From assembly GCA_030248195.1 (NCBI GenBank), contig JASAND010012507.1, positions 1-64,000 on the forward strand: a stretch of 64,000 nt of DNA, read 5' to 3'. Position numbers and translations under genes: made by a program. The notes beneath the pieces are model-generated. The model did not search any database. It was given only the letters and a program-made list of their open reading frames with translations, and was not told where the DNA came from. This DNA is from Trissonchulus latispiculum (Eukaryota; Nematoda; Enoplea; Enoplida; Ironidae). Of this stretch, positions 47,816 through 59,303 are shown piece after piece; position 1 is the stretch's first letter; every line of letters begins with the position of its first letter.

Positions 47816-49401
47816 ATATCTCTTAACTCGGTAGACTCAGGACTTCAAAAATTTATTTTGTTTTGGAGACCTATGTACATATGGGGGTACATTATGGTCG
47901 AAAATAAGCGAAATCGGTAACAGCACCTAAAGTTTGGTACCCGGTGAGTGACGCGGCCCCATCCCTTAAGAGTCTCAAACTGAAAACTTTAGTTAAATGT
48001 TTCAAATTTTAGTCTGGTCTTTTGGAAGCCGTGATTCTTTTCGGGGACAGCTACAGAGTAGAAATTTTGCACACATGTTTCTATGGACACAGGTACACAA
48101 CAAATGGCAGCTCATTGAAACTTTTCGTTTAGGACAGAAGTAATTGCTGTTTCTTGGAAATTCAAAAGTTCCTTCTTATTCACAATAAAATCCAAAACTG
48201 GCTAGTCGCAGTTCGGAGCAAATTAAAATCTTTGACCGCATGCACAATAATGCCGTAGATGAGCAAATTTGTGAGACTTTATGTGAGCGCTGTGAAAGAC
48301 CAAATGCATTGAAACTTTTAAATGTTTTGAAGGAATCCAGGTGCTTACGTTGAGCACAATCTGAAAATTTTCTGTGACATTTTTAAGACAACTTTGTTTA
48401 AGCCAAGTTTGTCACAGCGAAGACTTTTTAATAGTAAAATTAGTCCAGTTTAGACTTGAGACATAGAGATTATCAAAACTTAAAGGCTTAAAACTTGATT
48501 TTTGGTCGCATTTGACAGCTGATCTGACATAAAATATATACAGGAACAAGACACTGTTTTTTGTTTTTTATTGTGTTTACGCACTTTTTAAAAAAAACAC
48601 TTTTTAAAAACACAAAATTTTAAAAAATACACTAAAGAGCACACTCACACTTTCACCCAAAGGATCACATTTTTATTGGTTTTAAGCATAATTTTTAAGC
48701 TTTTTCAAAAAGTTTTGATATTTCGAGTGATTGCTCCTGACCCTGAGTGTGTGTAATGAAAAACATTTAAATCCGGAAAATCCTTTTGTCGTGAATTTGG
48801 TAATCGAGTGCGTTTATGGGACATGATTGTATTAAAAAATGTGTTCACTTCGTCAAGAGCTTTTGAATCATAACCATGTTCTGAGAATTAAAGAAATTAA
48901 AAATCCGGAAAAATTCCAAATATTTGTAGGTGCTAATTGGTTGCAAAGGTTACAAGCATAGGATAACGTGGGGGAGAATGGGTGGGTGCAGACTGCAGAC
49001 ACCCAGAGCGACAAAAAAACGAGCAGACCCCCCGGCGAGAAGGAGTAAGTAGACCCCGAAGCGATTTTTGCCAAAAATTGCTGTTTTAGCAAATTTCAAC
49101 GATTTTTTCAAAAAATTCTAAAAAATCGCTAAATATCTTCAGTTTTAACTTATTTTGTCCAAAAATGTTGAAAATTTGTCAATTTTGCATATTTCGGAGT
49201 AGACCTTTTTGGTATTGGTATTTTTGGTATTTTTCAGGGATAGGTAAACCCTTCATTCGAGTCGGGGAAGACACCTCCCCCAGAATTGGACCCCGTGTAA
49301 ATGTATATGTGATAATGCATGGATGGATGAACAAAATTGCCGCGTAACCAGCTCTTAAAATTTTCAATTAGCATAAATTTTAGCAAATCATTGAATATTT
49401 T
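47816..49401. other. Intergenic, mirror of 29137-30742
   Basis: No gene is recognised. An A/C- and T-rich foldback tract is at about 48555-48650. Confidence 0.5.
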
Positions 49402-49804
49402 GGATTTCTAACGTTACCCCCCCCCAACAAAAGTTGGTCAACTTCAAAGGCTTATTGCAAAGGATCAACAGAACTTTAGAGCATGATTTATACATCGTTG
49501 GAATGCTCGAGATGTGAATTATTTAATGTTGTAAAGTAGTTTGCTGTAGCTTGCTGCTATAAAAATTTAAGCTTAAAAGACAACCAAAAATTGCAAAAAG
49601 CGTTAACTTCGATGGTTTATACCTTTATAAAGCTTAATTTTTTTATAGCAGCAAGCTACAGATAACTGCTTTAAATCATTAAATAGAGCACATCTCGAGG
49701 ATTCCAACGATGTATAAATCATGCTCTAAAGTTCTGTTGATCTCTTGCAATAAGCCTTTGAAGTTGACCAACTTTTGTTGGGGGGAGGATAAAGTTAGAG
49801 ATCC
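49402..49804. mobile_element. Foldback MITE, right-arm copy
   Basis: Mirror of 28759-29136, flanked by AATATTTT at 49394-49401 and 49805-49812. The loop near 49585-49612 keeps about 25 bp lost on the left. Confidence 0.9.
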
Positions 49805-49812
49805 AATATTTT

Positions 49813-50855
49813 AGATTTTTCGCTAATAAAACCCGGGATTCCGAATTTTACCTGATTTTAGATGTTTCCTGATTTCCTTTCCGAACAATTTTGAAATTAT
49901 ATACATTGCCAATAAATATATAAAATTATAAATGTATTCTTTTGCTTCCAATAAATGAGCAAAGTTTGTACGCATATTGTTCGTCCTTACACCCTAGTTT
50001 CTTCAACTTTTCTTCTCTTCTCTTTTCTCCTCACTAGATATTGAATTCAAAAGCAAAGGAAATTGTTGTTTTTATCTGCAACTGAAGTTTTTGATACGGA
50101 CTTTCAGAATTATGCAATATAGAAGATTCCGATGCGAAGTTTGATTTTGCAGTTTAAAGAGTTTAAAGATTAAAGATTAAACAGTTTAAATTGATTGTTC
50201 CGAATTTTAACAATTTGAAGTGCTTGTTCCGAAATGTTTTGAACCACGGCGTTCCAGCATTTATTTAACAATTTAATCGACTGTTTAATTTAAACAGACT
50301 ACACAGTAACATTTATGATATGAAAACACTGAAACTAGTTCCTGAAAAGTAAGAAACCTGATCAAAAAGCACAATATTCTTTCAAGCTAAACATTTTAGC
50401 CATTATAAGTATAATTTAGACGGAGAAGAGCTGATAAGATGTTCTCAGGCTTATAGCGTGCGTTAGCAAGATCGGACCATGCGACTGATTACACCTGCAA
50501 ATGCCTATTAGGACAATTATTTTGAAATTCCATTGCTAAAACTATTGATCCTGTTAAGGTCAAAAACTGCAGGTGAGAGAAAACGGGACTAGAAAAAGCT
50601 GAATCGCAGAAGTGACATGCAAAAATTGATATCTGGTGGAATGTGACCAGAAATCCGACCTATTTGCAACTCTATATATATGCTGTAGCTCTGATATGCA
50701 GAAACGAAATACAAAAACTGATCTTCAACACGCAGTGCGTGAGCGTCAGTGTGTACAAAACGTTGTACTGTGGGCTGAGCAATGTTGTGCTGATCTTTTT
50801 CGCACAACAAAGGGTGTATACTGTGTGAAAGCTAGATGGATAGACGTAGAACAGT
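49813..50855. other. Intergenic, mirror of 27708-28758
   Basis: No gene is recognised. The plus-strand frame at 50636-50965 is the counterpart of 27590-27922 and runs into the MITE. Confidence 0.5.
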
Positions 50856-51123
50856 TAGTGTTGTTGACCGGCCGGCCAAGAGGTGCACTCGGCCGGACAG
50901 CCGGCTGGCCGGCCGCGCTTATATTTCAGCGGTTTATCAAAATTTTCTCAGGAAATCGACTTTAAGTTGTGCTGATACATTTTCATATCTTGATTTCTTA
51001 TTCTGGCACTCATGTATCAGCGTTCCGGCCATTTTTAGTCTTTGATTCGTCAGCCGACCGTTTTTGGCCGGTTGGGCCGTCGAACGGCCGGCCGACGAAA
51101 ATTTCGGCCGGCCAACAACACTA
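50856..51123. mobile_element. hAT-like GGCCGGCC MITE, right-arm copy
   Basis: Mirror of 27433-27699, flanked by AGAACAGT at 50848-50855 and 51124-51131. Confidence 0.92.
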
Positions 51124-51366
51124 AGAACAGTGCGAACAAATCGCAAAATCGGAGATGATGACTAAAATGTAATGTACCATGTTTAAGCAGCATACTATGC
51201 ATTTTTCCAGTGAAGCATTTTCTGGCGCTGGTGCCTTCATAAACGCTTCCAGTTATGAACCTTAGACTTCAAACAAACTTCAGCTACATCAACATCGACT
51301 ATAACGGAACTTTTCCTTTCTTTTTACTAACCTTATCTAATAATGGAGGAGCTACACAATAGTTGT

Positions 51367-51372
51367 TTTAAT
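51367..51372 (-). promoter_or_regulatory. Probable poly(A) signal of VPS28
   Basis: TTTAAT on the plus strand (ATTAAA in gene sense) about 62 nt past the VPS28 stop. Confidence 0.45.
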
Positions 51373-51433
51373 AATAAATACATGGCAAAATTATTTACAT
51401 GCTCAAGTACAACACAACAATTGCCAACTAAAA

Positions 51434-54400
51434 TTAGCTATGCAATGCACGATTGAAAGCGCTGTAGGCCTGTTCTAAATCGAAACCCATTTGTCTAGCC
51501 TGATCATCGCTCAATTCTTCGGAAGCCCTCATTTCGTCCAACGTATCAAGCCTAAAACATGAGAATCTTGTTATAAAACGATTCCTCTCAAAAAATTAGC
51601 GGCGTTATTCTGGCGCTGTTCCAAAACCTCGTTGCAGCAGGAATAAGAGACAAAAATGATGAAATTGCCATGGAAATCCATCCTTGTTTAGATTCTCAGA
51701 TGGAAAGAGACATCAGAAACTACTTTTATATTTCCACGATATTGTTAATCCAAAATCAGCGCCCGAATGTGTAAAGCGCAATCCGGGAAATTATGTTTCA
51801 GGCACTGAAACTGAAACATAAACTGAAGTTTCGGGAGGAGACCAGAAACTGAAACAGTCTTGGACCGCCGACTGAAACTGAAACTAGGTTTCAGTTTCAG
51901 GCACTGAATCTGAAACTAGATTGGTAAAGACCTAAAACTCATGAAGATTTGACGGTTTCAAGCTGTTTTTTTCGTTAATACTCTGCAGTGGAAGTACAAA
52001 TAATCATAAATTTATGCATTATGGTTATGTCTGAAAGCTAGAATCTGCAGTTTTTCGAATGAACTGAAACTGAAACTCCGTCTGAAACTAAAACTGAAAC
52101 AAATCATTTTGCGATCCCGACTGAAATTGAAACTATTTTGGGAGGAGACCTGAAACTGAAACAGTCTTGAACCGACTGAAACTGATAATAAAATCGGTTA
52201 CTGAAGCAACACTACTAACTGCTATGTCTGCTAATGCTGTATCTAATGCATTAATAACCAAACAACGTTAATCCACGTAAATCACAAACCACGTTTTTAT
52301 TTTATCTTTTCCCTCAAAGTCTGAGGGCAAGGAACTCATTCGATTGATGGTGTCCAAGAGATCCCGCAAGTCAGGATGTAACTGAAAATGAAAAAGAACT
52401 CAACTTTGTAGTTTATAAAAACGCCAAAAGTAAGTAACAATTTATGGTCCACAATCACAAACTGTTGAGTCGTCCATCAGTTTTCAGATGTTCCCATTAT
52501 TGCCACACTATCAAAATAGTTCAAAACAAAATAGCCATGCACAATTAATTTAATCAGAGATTTAGTGCAAATTATACCTCGTCAACAGCACGAATCTGAA
52601 GCTTCAATTTATCCATAATTGTAATAAACAGCTAAAACAAAAATAGGCACAAGTAAAAAGCAAAGACAAATAAGAATTGAAAGTTTACAATAAATGCATG
52701 CGTCAAAAATGTGAAAAATATGTGGATGACCTAAGTGCTAACAATGGAGGCGTAGAGAATTTAGCAGCTATACACTATAACCCATTCACATATGCCTAGA
52801 CTTTTACCTGGCTTAACTATCCTTTTTTAAGAGATGATCTGAGCACTGGTGTAGGCAAGGGAGGGCCAGGTGGGGCAATTCCCCTTCCCGAATTGTATAT
52901 AGGAAGACTTCCTATCCTAAATTTCCTCTATGTCGCAGCAGTGATCTCATTTTTTAAACTTCAAGTGAAACTTAAACATTACACCGTGATAAATCGTTTT
53001 TGGTATCTACGTCAGCTGAGTACACACCAATTACCTTTTTAGCGGATATAATGGCATCGCTTGACATGTTCATAGACATACAAAATTGCGGCAGAATGTG
53101 TCCAAATTTTAGTCCTCTTATTTGCTTCGAGAATGTTTCGTAAAACACTTGTATAAGAAAAAGTATTTGGACATACCCGAATTTGTATTACAATAATACG
53201 TAAGTGAAAACTTCGCTTTGCCTTCTTCAACCCCCCACAAAAAATCATGAAATCCCCCCCCCCCCAAATGTTTCTGGCAGCGCCACTGGATCTGACCTGA
53301 CTGAACCAAGACTCCTTTTATTCTGACATATGCACAGCACACAAACTCTGGAAATACTGTCAAAATTGACTAACCGAAACTATATCCGCAATGCATTTGC
53401 TGGTATTCCCTTTGTCATCTCGAATAGTTATAGGTCGCCCTTCACTGATACGTTCCATCGCTGAGGGACAATCTAACTGAGACAAAACAGATAATATGAA
53501 AAGGCTGGTACTTATGCACGCACACAGTTAAAAATAAAGGCACAATGAAAAATAACCAAGAAGAAACTAACCAGAATCAATCGATACAACAGTGAGACGT
53601 CATAATAGTTAGCTAAATGCAGTATGTAAACAAATATTAAATAAATCTATTCACCAAACCTTGTAAGTTCTAACAAAGTCTTCAATCCTTGGATACTCGG
53701 AATTTACTAGTTTAAAAGCAGCCTTATACTGAGCTAGAAGCCGTGAACATGCACTGGTATATCTGAAATATGCAACGTTAAAATTAGCAATAAAATCAAC
53801 GACGACCAGAAATGTCAGTTCATAGCCCGGTGCATACCGTTGTATGGAAAACTGGACTTAGCCATTTAGTTATGTAATTCCTGAATACATAGAATGAGAA
53901 ATCCGCCCCAACTCTTAGCGTCTAAGCTGTTCAAACGACAACAAAAAATGGCGACTTCTCGCTCTGAGACTGCGGCGCTGTGGCGCCCCTGCAGGGCAAA
54001 AAAAGCAGAGACGTAGATACGCATATATAAACTGAACTCAGCCAATGCGGCAATATATATGTTACAAAAACAAACAAAACTTACTCCTTAGGAGCCACGG
54101 AATCACGCATGTAAGCCTTCTCAAGACACTCCAGAGTGTTCAAGACAGCAAATAATTCTGCCATGTTATCATACCTGTAAAAATATCAGGGTTTTTTTCA
54201 AAATTTTACCTGTGCTTTTTAGTGTGTTTTTTTAAGAAAATGTGTGTTTTTTTAAAAAAATCTGTGTTTTTTCTGAAATTCGCTTTTCGCAGTATTAACA
54301 CGTTTTTAACGGTTTTTACAGCATTTTAAACTATATTTAGCATTTTTCGCGTGTTACAGAAGAAGTACAAAGCATATATTGCATGCTCAGTCTTCATAAA

Positions 54401-57400
54401 CGATATTTCAATGTTCTGAACGTTAAATATTTGCATTGAAGACGTCTTTTTTGCGCTACAATGGGAGGGTCCGGGGGGCGAAGCCCACCAGACGTTGAGA
54501 ATTTTTTGAAAATTGTGAAAATTTTGGTCTGAAATCCTTCAAACCTTTTACTTTTCGACTTACTTATTTTATTCCAGTCATTTCCAGAATTTGGAAACGT
54601 AATTTCATAGAATAATCTGCTTACACAGTCCCTAATAACACCGTTGCTTAGAATAATGAAGGCTACACGAAAACTAATGCCCAAACGAAAACAAACAGAA
54701 GTATAAACATAGATATATAGAGGATATTTGCGCCGAAGGCGCAAAATTTTTTGGAAAAACTTAAAAATTAGGCTTAAAATTAATAATTCGCTCCTTCCGG
54801 TGAAAATGTGAGTGTGCTTTTTAGTGTGTTTTTTAAAAAAAGTGTGCGAAAACACAATAAAAAACACAAAAAAACAGTGAAAAATATAGAGCTAACACCA
54901 TCCATACACGCGCAACAAATGTATGCAAAAATAAAACAAAGCTTGCACGTATATATACAGTTATAGGCAGCTTCCAAAATCAGTAAAACGTGTCTTTTGA
55001 TTGCCTTAGAGCTCTTACAAGGCGTCGGCAAGTAAACGTGCGAGAGCGCAGGAAGGACAGAGAGCAAATTCATAGACGTACAGGAGGAAGTACGATAACA
55101 AGAAAATATTCAGCGAAAATGGAATATACGAGTACATGCATCAAAAAAATGCAATTGAAGGCTGCAGCATGAATTCTCGTAATCCCTATGGCTTTGTATT
55201 TTATACTGATTGACTATTAGTCTTTATTATTGACATCGTCGAAGCTGGACATAAATCACAAAGACAATTAAAAATATATAAAGTCGGGGTTTGGGGGCGG
55301 CAGTCCCCAAAATCTGAGAAATATTTTGAAAAATCACTGTTAAAAATAGAAACTTTGCCATTCGTTTTTTAAATTTGAGTGCTATTTCCACATTTTGGCT
55401 TCATCATTCTTTCGTCATTTTTATTTTGGCGTCGTCAAAACTATTGTTCATTTCTGCAAACGACGCTATTTTTGACCAAAAAAACCTAGTAACATGGGAT
55501 CAACGAACGATTTATACTTAGTACGTTTCATAATGTATGTAGAGGTCGGAGAAAAAACCAAGGTAGTCACTTTTTGGACTCTGCAGAACTACCCAGTGGA
55601 GCAATCCGGCTATAAATTATTTTCTTATCAAGCCCTGACTAGACGGTCATTTTGGTATATATATAAATCGCCTCTCTAGGTCCTGTCGTTAATTAGTATA
55701 GTCAGGGGGGAACATGCCGGAAAAGAGGGTGGAAAACATGGTCGCCTACTCCCCAACCATAGCAGGCAGCTGCCTAGTATAGCCCATTAGAAAGAGCAGT
55801 TTAGAAGTATACCCTACAGTACCAGATTGGTTCCTGAGTTCGAATCTGTAAGCACAGTACTTGACCAAACTTGACCTCCCAAAATGGGCCAAAATGCTAA
55901 CGATTTTCGAAAGTTTGCAAGTATATATCTAACCAACTATCAAACTTTGGCTGCTATAAATTTGCATGCGGGCATAATTCGAGTTGCTCTATCACATGGC
56001 AATAGTGGTTTTCCGCTACGTCAACCCAGTAAAAAATTTGACCATGTTTTCCCCCCACATGGGGTCCACTAGAGCGGGGACAAACATGGTGACCAAATTT
56101 TTGCGTATGCTTCAGGAAGGCGTAACTAATGCTTCTATATGAAAGAGAATGCTTTAAAACCATTAAAAACCTCAAAATATGCCAACTTTGAGCATTTTTG
56201 AAACTTCTAGCTCGAAAATTTGATTTGCAGCATCAACATGCCAGGTTTCATAAGTTTCAAAGGTAAAAATGAAAATTTTCAAAAAACTTAAAAAATGATG
56301 GGATATATATTCCTATTTTTAACACAACTACCTTATTTCTAGCGATATTCTGCATATTATGGCCAGTTCCCAGCAGGTTTCATGCCCAAACTGGTTAGGT
56401 ACGGCGGATTTGGCATTTTGACCAAAAAGTCGGTTTTTAAGGTTAGAAAGGTTCCTAGGTAGTTTTGCACGCTGAAAACAGCTGAAACAACGCTTTTAAA
56501 GCACCCTAAATGGTTGGTTGGTAGAAATCCGGGCCATGTTTTTTCCCCGATTTGCGGGTAAAAAAACATGGACAAATCCTGTTATCGCCAAAGCTGAGAG
56601 AGGTATAAGAGAAGTTTGAATATACGATTGTCGATTGAATAGGTATTTGCCCACGGTACATAACAGTATACTCAAACCGATCCAAATCCTAACGGAGAAA
56701 AAGTTGGAGGCTTGCTTCCCTATTCATGTCCCCCCCCCCTGACTATAATTAACGGTTAATTAGCAGGGGTAAAAAACCAATGGCGGGAGAAAAACCAATC
56801 GATGGGAAAAACCAACCCCAATATTCCGCCACGGTAACTAATATTAGCGATTTTATGCATGCAACAAGTAAAATCGGCGTTGCTGACTTCATATCAGCAG
56901 TTATTTTTGCGATATTCCTTATAATAAGTGAGAAAATCGAATATCAAAATTTGGAAATCCTTTGAAATTCGATGAAATAAATTAAAATAAATGTGGAATC
57001 AGTGCTTTTTCGCATATTTCTTTGTCCCAGACAACTTTTTGGCCACTTTAGCTGAGCCAAACAGCCGATCCGCCGAAATCAGGTTTTTACCGGCTAGCCG
57101 GACAAAATTGTCAGATCCAAATGCAATTTTGAGCTGTTCACCTACAAGAACGCATTAAACTTGCTATGTGGACCACTTTTGAGCAACTAAGAACCATTTT
57201 GGGAGTTTGGCAGCAAAAGCAAAAATTGATTTTTCCCACCCCTTGGTTTTATTTTCCCATTTCATAAAATTCTGCTGGCGGCTAGCCAAGCGTCGCAGGA
57301 AGACGAGACCGACATTTTTGGAAAGAGCACATGTTGTTATCATAGAAACTATCAAAAGCTATTATCTAACCACTATGGAAAAGTTTCTACAGGCCTTCAA

Positions 57401-58780
57401 AAATAGGCAAATCTTGAATTTGGGGGAGGGTCGAAAATGCCAAAACTTTCAAAATGTCAAAAAATGTTCAAAAGTGGTCCGTTTTGATCAACTTTGGTGT
57501 GGTAAGTGGGATGGGCCCTACCAACTTGCATGCAAAATTTGAGCCCGCTAGTTCATCCCCATCACCCAAACGAGGGGTTGGTTTTTTCCCACCACTTGCG
57601 GGTTAGTTTTCTGGCATTTTTTAGGGTTTTGAAAGGGGGGGGCTTCGCCCCCCCCCTTAGGGAGGGGGAAGTGGGGGGCTTCCGAAAAGTGGGGGGGGGG
57701 CGGGCCAATCTAAAATATACCGAAATTTTTAGCGAAAAATTAGCATTTTTAAGCTAAAAACGCAAAAAATCGCTGTTTTTCAGCTTAAAATGAGCTTATA
57801 AGTCCATAAATTAGCTAAATATTGAGAAAATTTTTGAAAATTTGACCTCAAAAACCTAAGTTTTTGACACTTTTGGGCGACCCCCAAAAAAGTGGGTGGG
57901 GGCTTGCCGAAAAGTGGAGGGGGGGGGGCTCCGAAAAGTGGAGGGGGAGCCGAAAAGTGGGGGGGGGGCCCACCCCCCCCCCACTAAAAAGGCCAGGTTT
58001 TTTCCCCGACTTCTATAAGTACTAGGAATATTTCCAAATGACTATCTGACGCCACGCGCCTGTATAATTATGTATATTCAGAAAGACACGGCAGCACTGG
58101 CTTGTTTAAATTAATTTTAATGGGGGCTTGTTGGGCTAGGGAGCTCACCTCTAAAATGGCATCCTAAACTAGAAGACTTGAATATGTGATAAATGACTAG
58201 AGGGAATAAACAGCAGCACGACGTAGTCGTAGAATCAAAAATTTAGTCAAAACCTATAATAACGTATATAATTAATTATATATATATACCTTTAGAATCA
58301 AACATTTAATCACAACGTAAAATAACGTAAATAATTACCTTTCACGTTCTCTAGAATTTGTCGACAATCGTACTTCCTAGAACAATCATTATATATATAC
58401 CATAAGAAGTAACTATATACTTCTCCAGAGGTGGGGGGAGGGGAGACAAATAAAAAGGCAGGGAGAAAATGAACAAACATAATGGTTTTGGTGGGAAAAA
58501 AAGGGGAAATGAACAATAGTTTTGACGACGCCAAAATAAAAAGCGAGAGACAGAACAAATCTACCTAGGCAAAGTAACTATTACGTTTTCCCAGAGATTT
58601 TGCAAAAAAATCGGGGCGAGTCTTTATGCTACATACTCAAGGCCTTTTTTGAAAGGCGGTAAAAGATTATTCTCAAATTTTAAAATTTTAACAGGTCACG
58701 AAAATCTGCTACAAACACATATATTATGCAATGAGAAGTTCTAAGTATGTACGTACCTCATAAAGTGCTGCAGAATTCAT
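51434..58780 (-). CDS. VPS28: VPS28, ESCRT-I subunit, complete (right copy)
   Basis: Eight coding exons on the minus strand: 58757-58780 (MNSAALYE), 58339-58376 ([12 protein letters not shown]), 54085-54174 ([11 protein letters not shown]...), 53660-53762, 53375-53476, 52578-52631, 52290-52381, 51434-51551. All introns are GT-AG and phases agree (0,2,2,0,0,0,2). The product is 206 residues, against 221 in human. Known conserved blocks are present: [48 protein letters not shown] and the C-terminal [12 protein letters not shown]. Residues 1 to about 118 should form the part that packs with TSG101 and VPS37 in ESCRT-I. The C-terminal four-helix domain (about 119-206) recruits ESCRT-II. It acts on the endosome surface in multivesicular-body sorting. 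CAG directly before the ATG may be an acceptor, so a 5' UTR exon may lie beyond 58781. The first exon is outside the palindrome arm, so only this copy keeps its 5' end. Confidence 0.92.
51790..52210 (-). repeat. CTGAAA-rich tract in VPS28 intron (right arm)
   Basis: Mirror of 26340-26765, with CTGAAACTGAAAC repeated. Confidence 0.75.
52854..53288. mobile_element. hAT-like MITE, right-arm copy
   Basis: Mirror of 25259-25709, flanked by GATCTGAG (52846-52853) and GATCTGAC (53289-53296). The C run near 53255 is shorter than the matching G run on the left. Confidence 0.75.
53830..54000 (-). repeat. Fragment of 163-bp-unit family, right-arm copy
   Basis: Mirror of 24541-24720 inside the VPS28 intron. 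Confidence 0.6.
54455..54890 (-). repeat. A/C-rich foldback repeat, right-arm copy
   Basis: Mirror of 23690-24110. It keeps the G/C hairpin (GGGTCCGGGGGGCGAAGCCC) at about 54467-54488 that the left arm has lost. Confidence 0.65.
55090..55495 (+). repeat. Dispersed repeat, right-arm copy
   Basis: Mirror of 23080-23485, and in the same orientation as 19616-20052 beside the left breakpoint. Confidence 0.7.
55697..56747. mobile_element. TATAGTC-ended element, right-arm copy
   Basis: Mirror of 21828-22876, ends TATAGTCAGGGGGG and CCCCCCTGACTATA. Confidence 0.8.
57611..57996. mobile_element. Foldback CTGG...CTAG element, right-arm copy, TSD GTTTT
   Basis: Mirror of 20579-20963, flanked by GTTTT at 57606-57610 and 57997-58001. 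Homopolymer runs differ in length from the left copy. Confidence 0.85.
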
Positions 58781-58841
58781 CTGAATACAGTTGGTTAGAT
58801 TACGTATATATATGTATTACTAAAAAATATATATATTGTAG

Positions 58842-59055
58842 GAAGAATGCTCCCTGCAGTCGCGTGTAAAACGCTATATGAGCTAAAGGGCAGCATTTAA
58901 ATACGTAAAAGACAAGACTTAAAATGCTTAATATGAGCCAGCATTTATATAAATGTGTAAAGAACAAGATTTAAATGTTTGATAATATGAGCTACTCGCT
59001 ATAGCTCGCTTGACGACACACTGACAACCACAGCCACCTAAATGTCTCCTTTCCT
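58842..59055. mobile_element. Truncated copy of the long-TIR MITE
   Basis: TGTAGGAAGAATGCTCCCTG through AATATGAGCCAGCAT and CTCGCTATAGCTCGC matches the left part of the element at 36394-37320 with many changes. It breaks off at about 59055, where a CTGGGTTTACTTTA-ended repeat begins. Only one terminal repeat is present. Confidence 0.8.
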
Positions 59056-59059
59056 TCTA

Positions 59060-59275
59060 GCTGGGTTTACTTTACTGGGGGGAGCGGCGCCCCCAGACCA
59101 CACCCCACTTTTTTGGGCTTCTCCCAACTCACTACACTATAAGGTGCCCAGAAAATGCCAAACTTTAAGGATTTTTGGTCAAAATTTTCAAAAACTTTCA
59201 AGCTTTGCCGGAATTTTTTCGTCAAAAATCGTTTATTTTGGTACTCCAACTTAATTTTTGAGCACTATCCGCCTA
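59060..59275. mobile_element. Truncated CTGG-family element
   Basis: Begins CTGGGTTTACTTTACTGGGG. The interior (AAGGTGCCCAGAAAATGCC, TTTGCCGGAATTTTT) matches the element at 61637-62065 in the opposite orientation. The far end is missing, replaced by the LINE 3' end. Confidence 0.65.
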
Positions 59276-59303
59276 TTTTGTACTTACTTGTACTTGATCA
59301 CCA

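Larger units (their letters stand above)
39337..58729 (-). repeat. Right arm of the 38.7-kb inverted duplication
   Basis: Reverse complement of 20053-39271 throughout. It holds VPS28 exons 2-8 in uninterrupted frame. The homology stops at about 58729, 28 nt into intron 1 from the VPS28 first coding exon. Between 58432 and 58605 there is sequence missing on the left, including a G-run segment and a piece of the GACGACGCCAAAATAAAA repeat. Confidence 0.93.

Noticed and set aside
20053..58729. Simple foldback-read artefact as the sole explanation of the palindrome
   Set aside because: Arms differ by multi-base indels, satellite copy number and substitutions, and one arm carries 170 bp the other lacks. 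A head-to-head join of two haplotypes remains possible and is stated in the findings.
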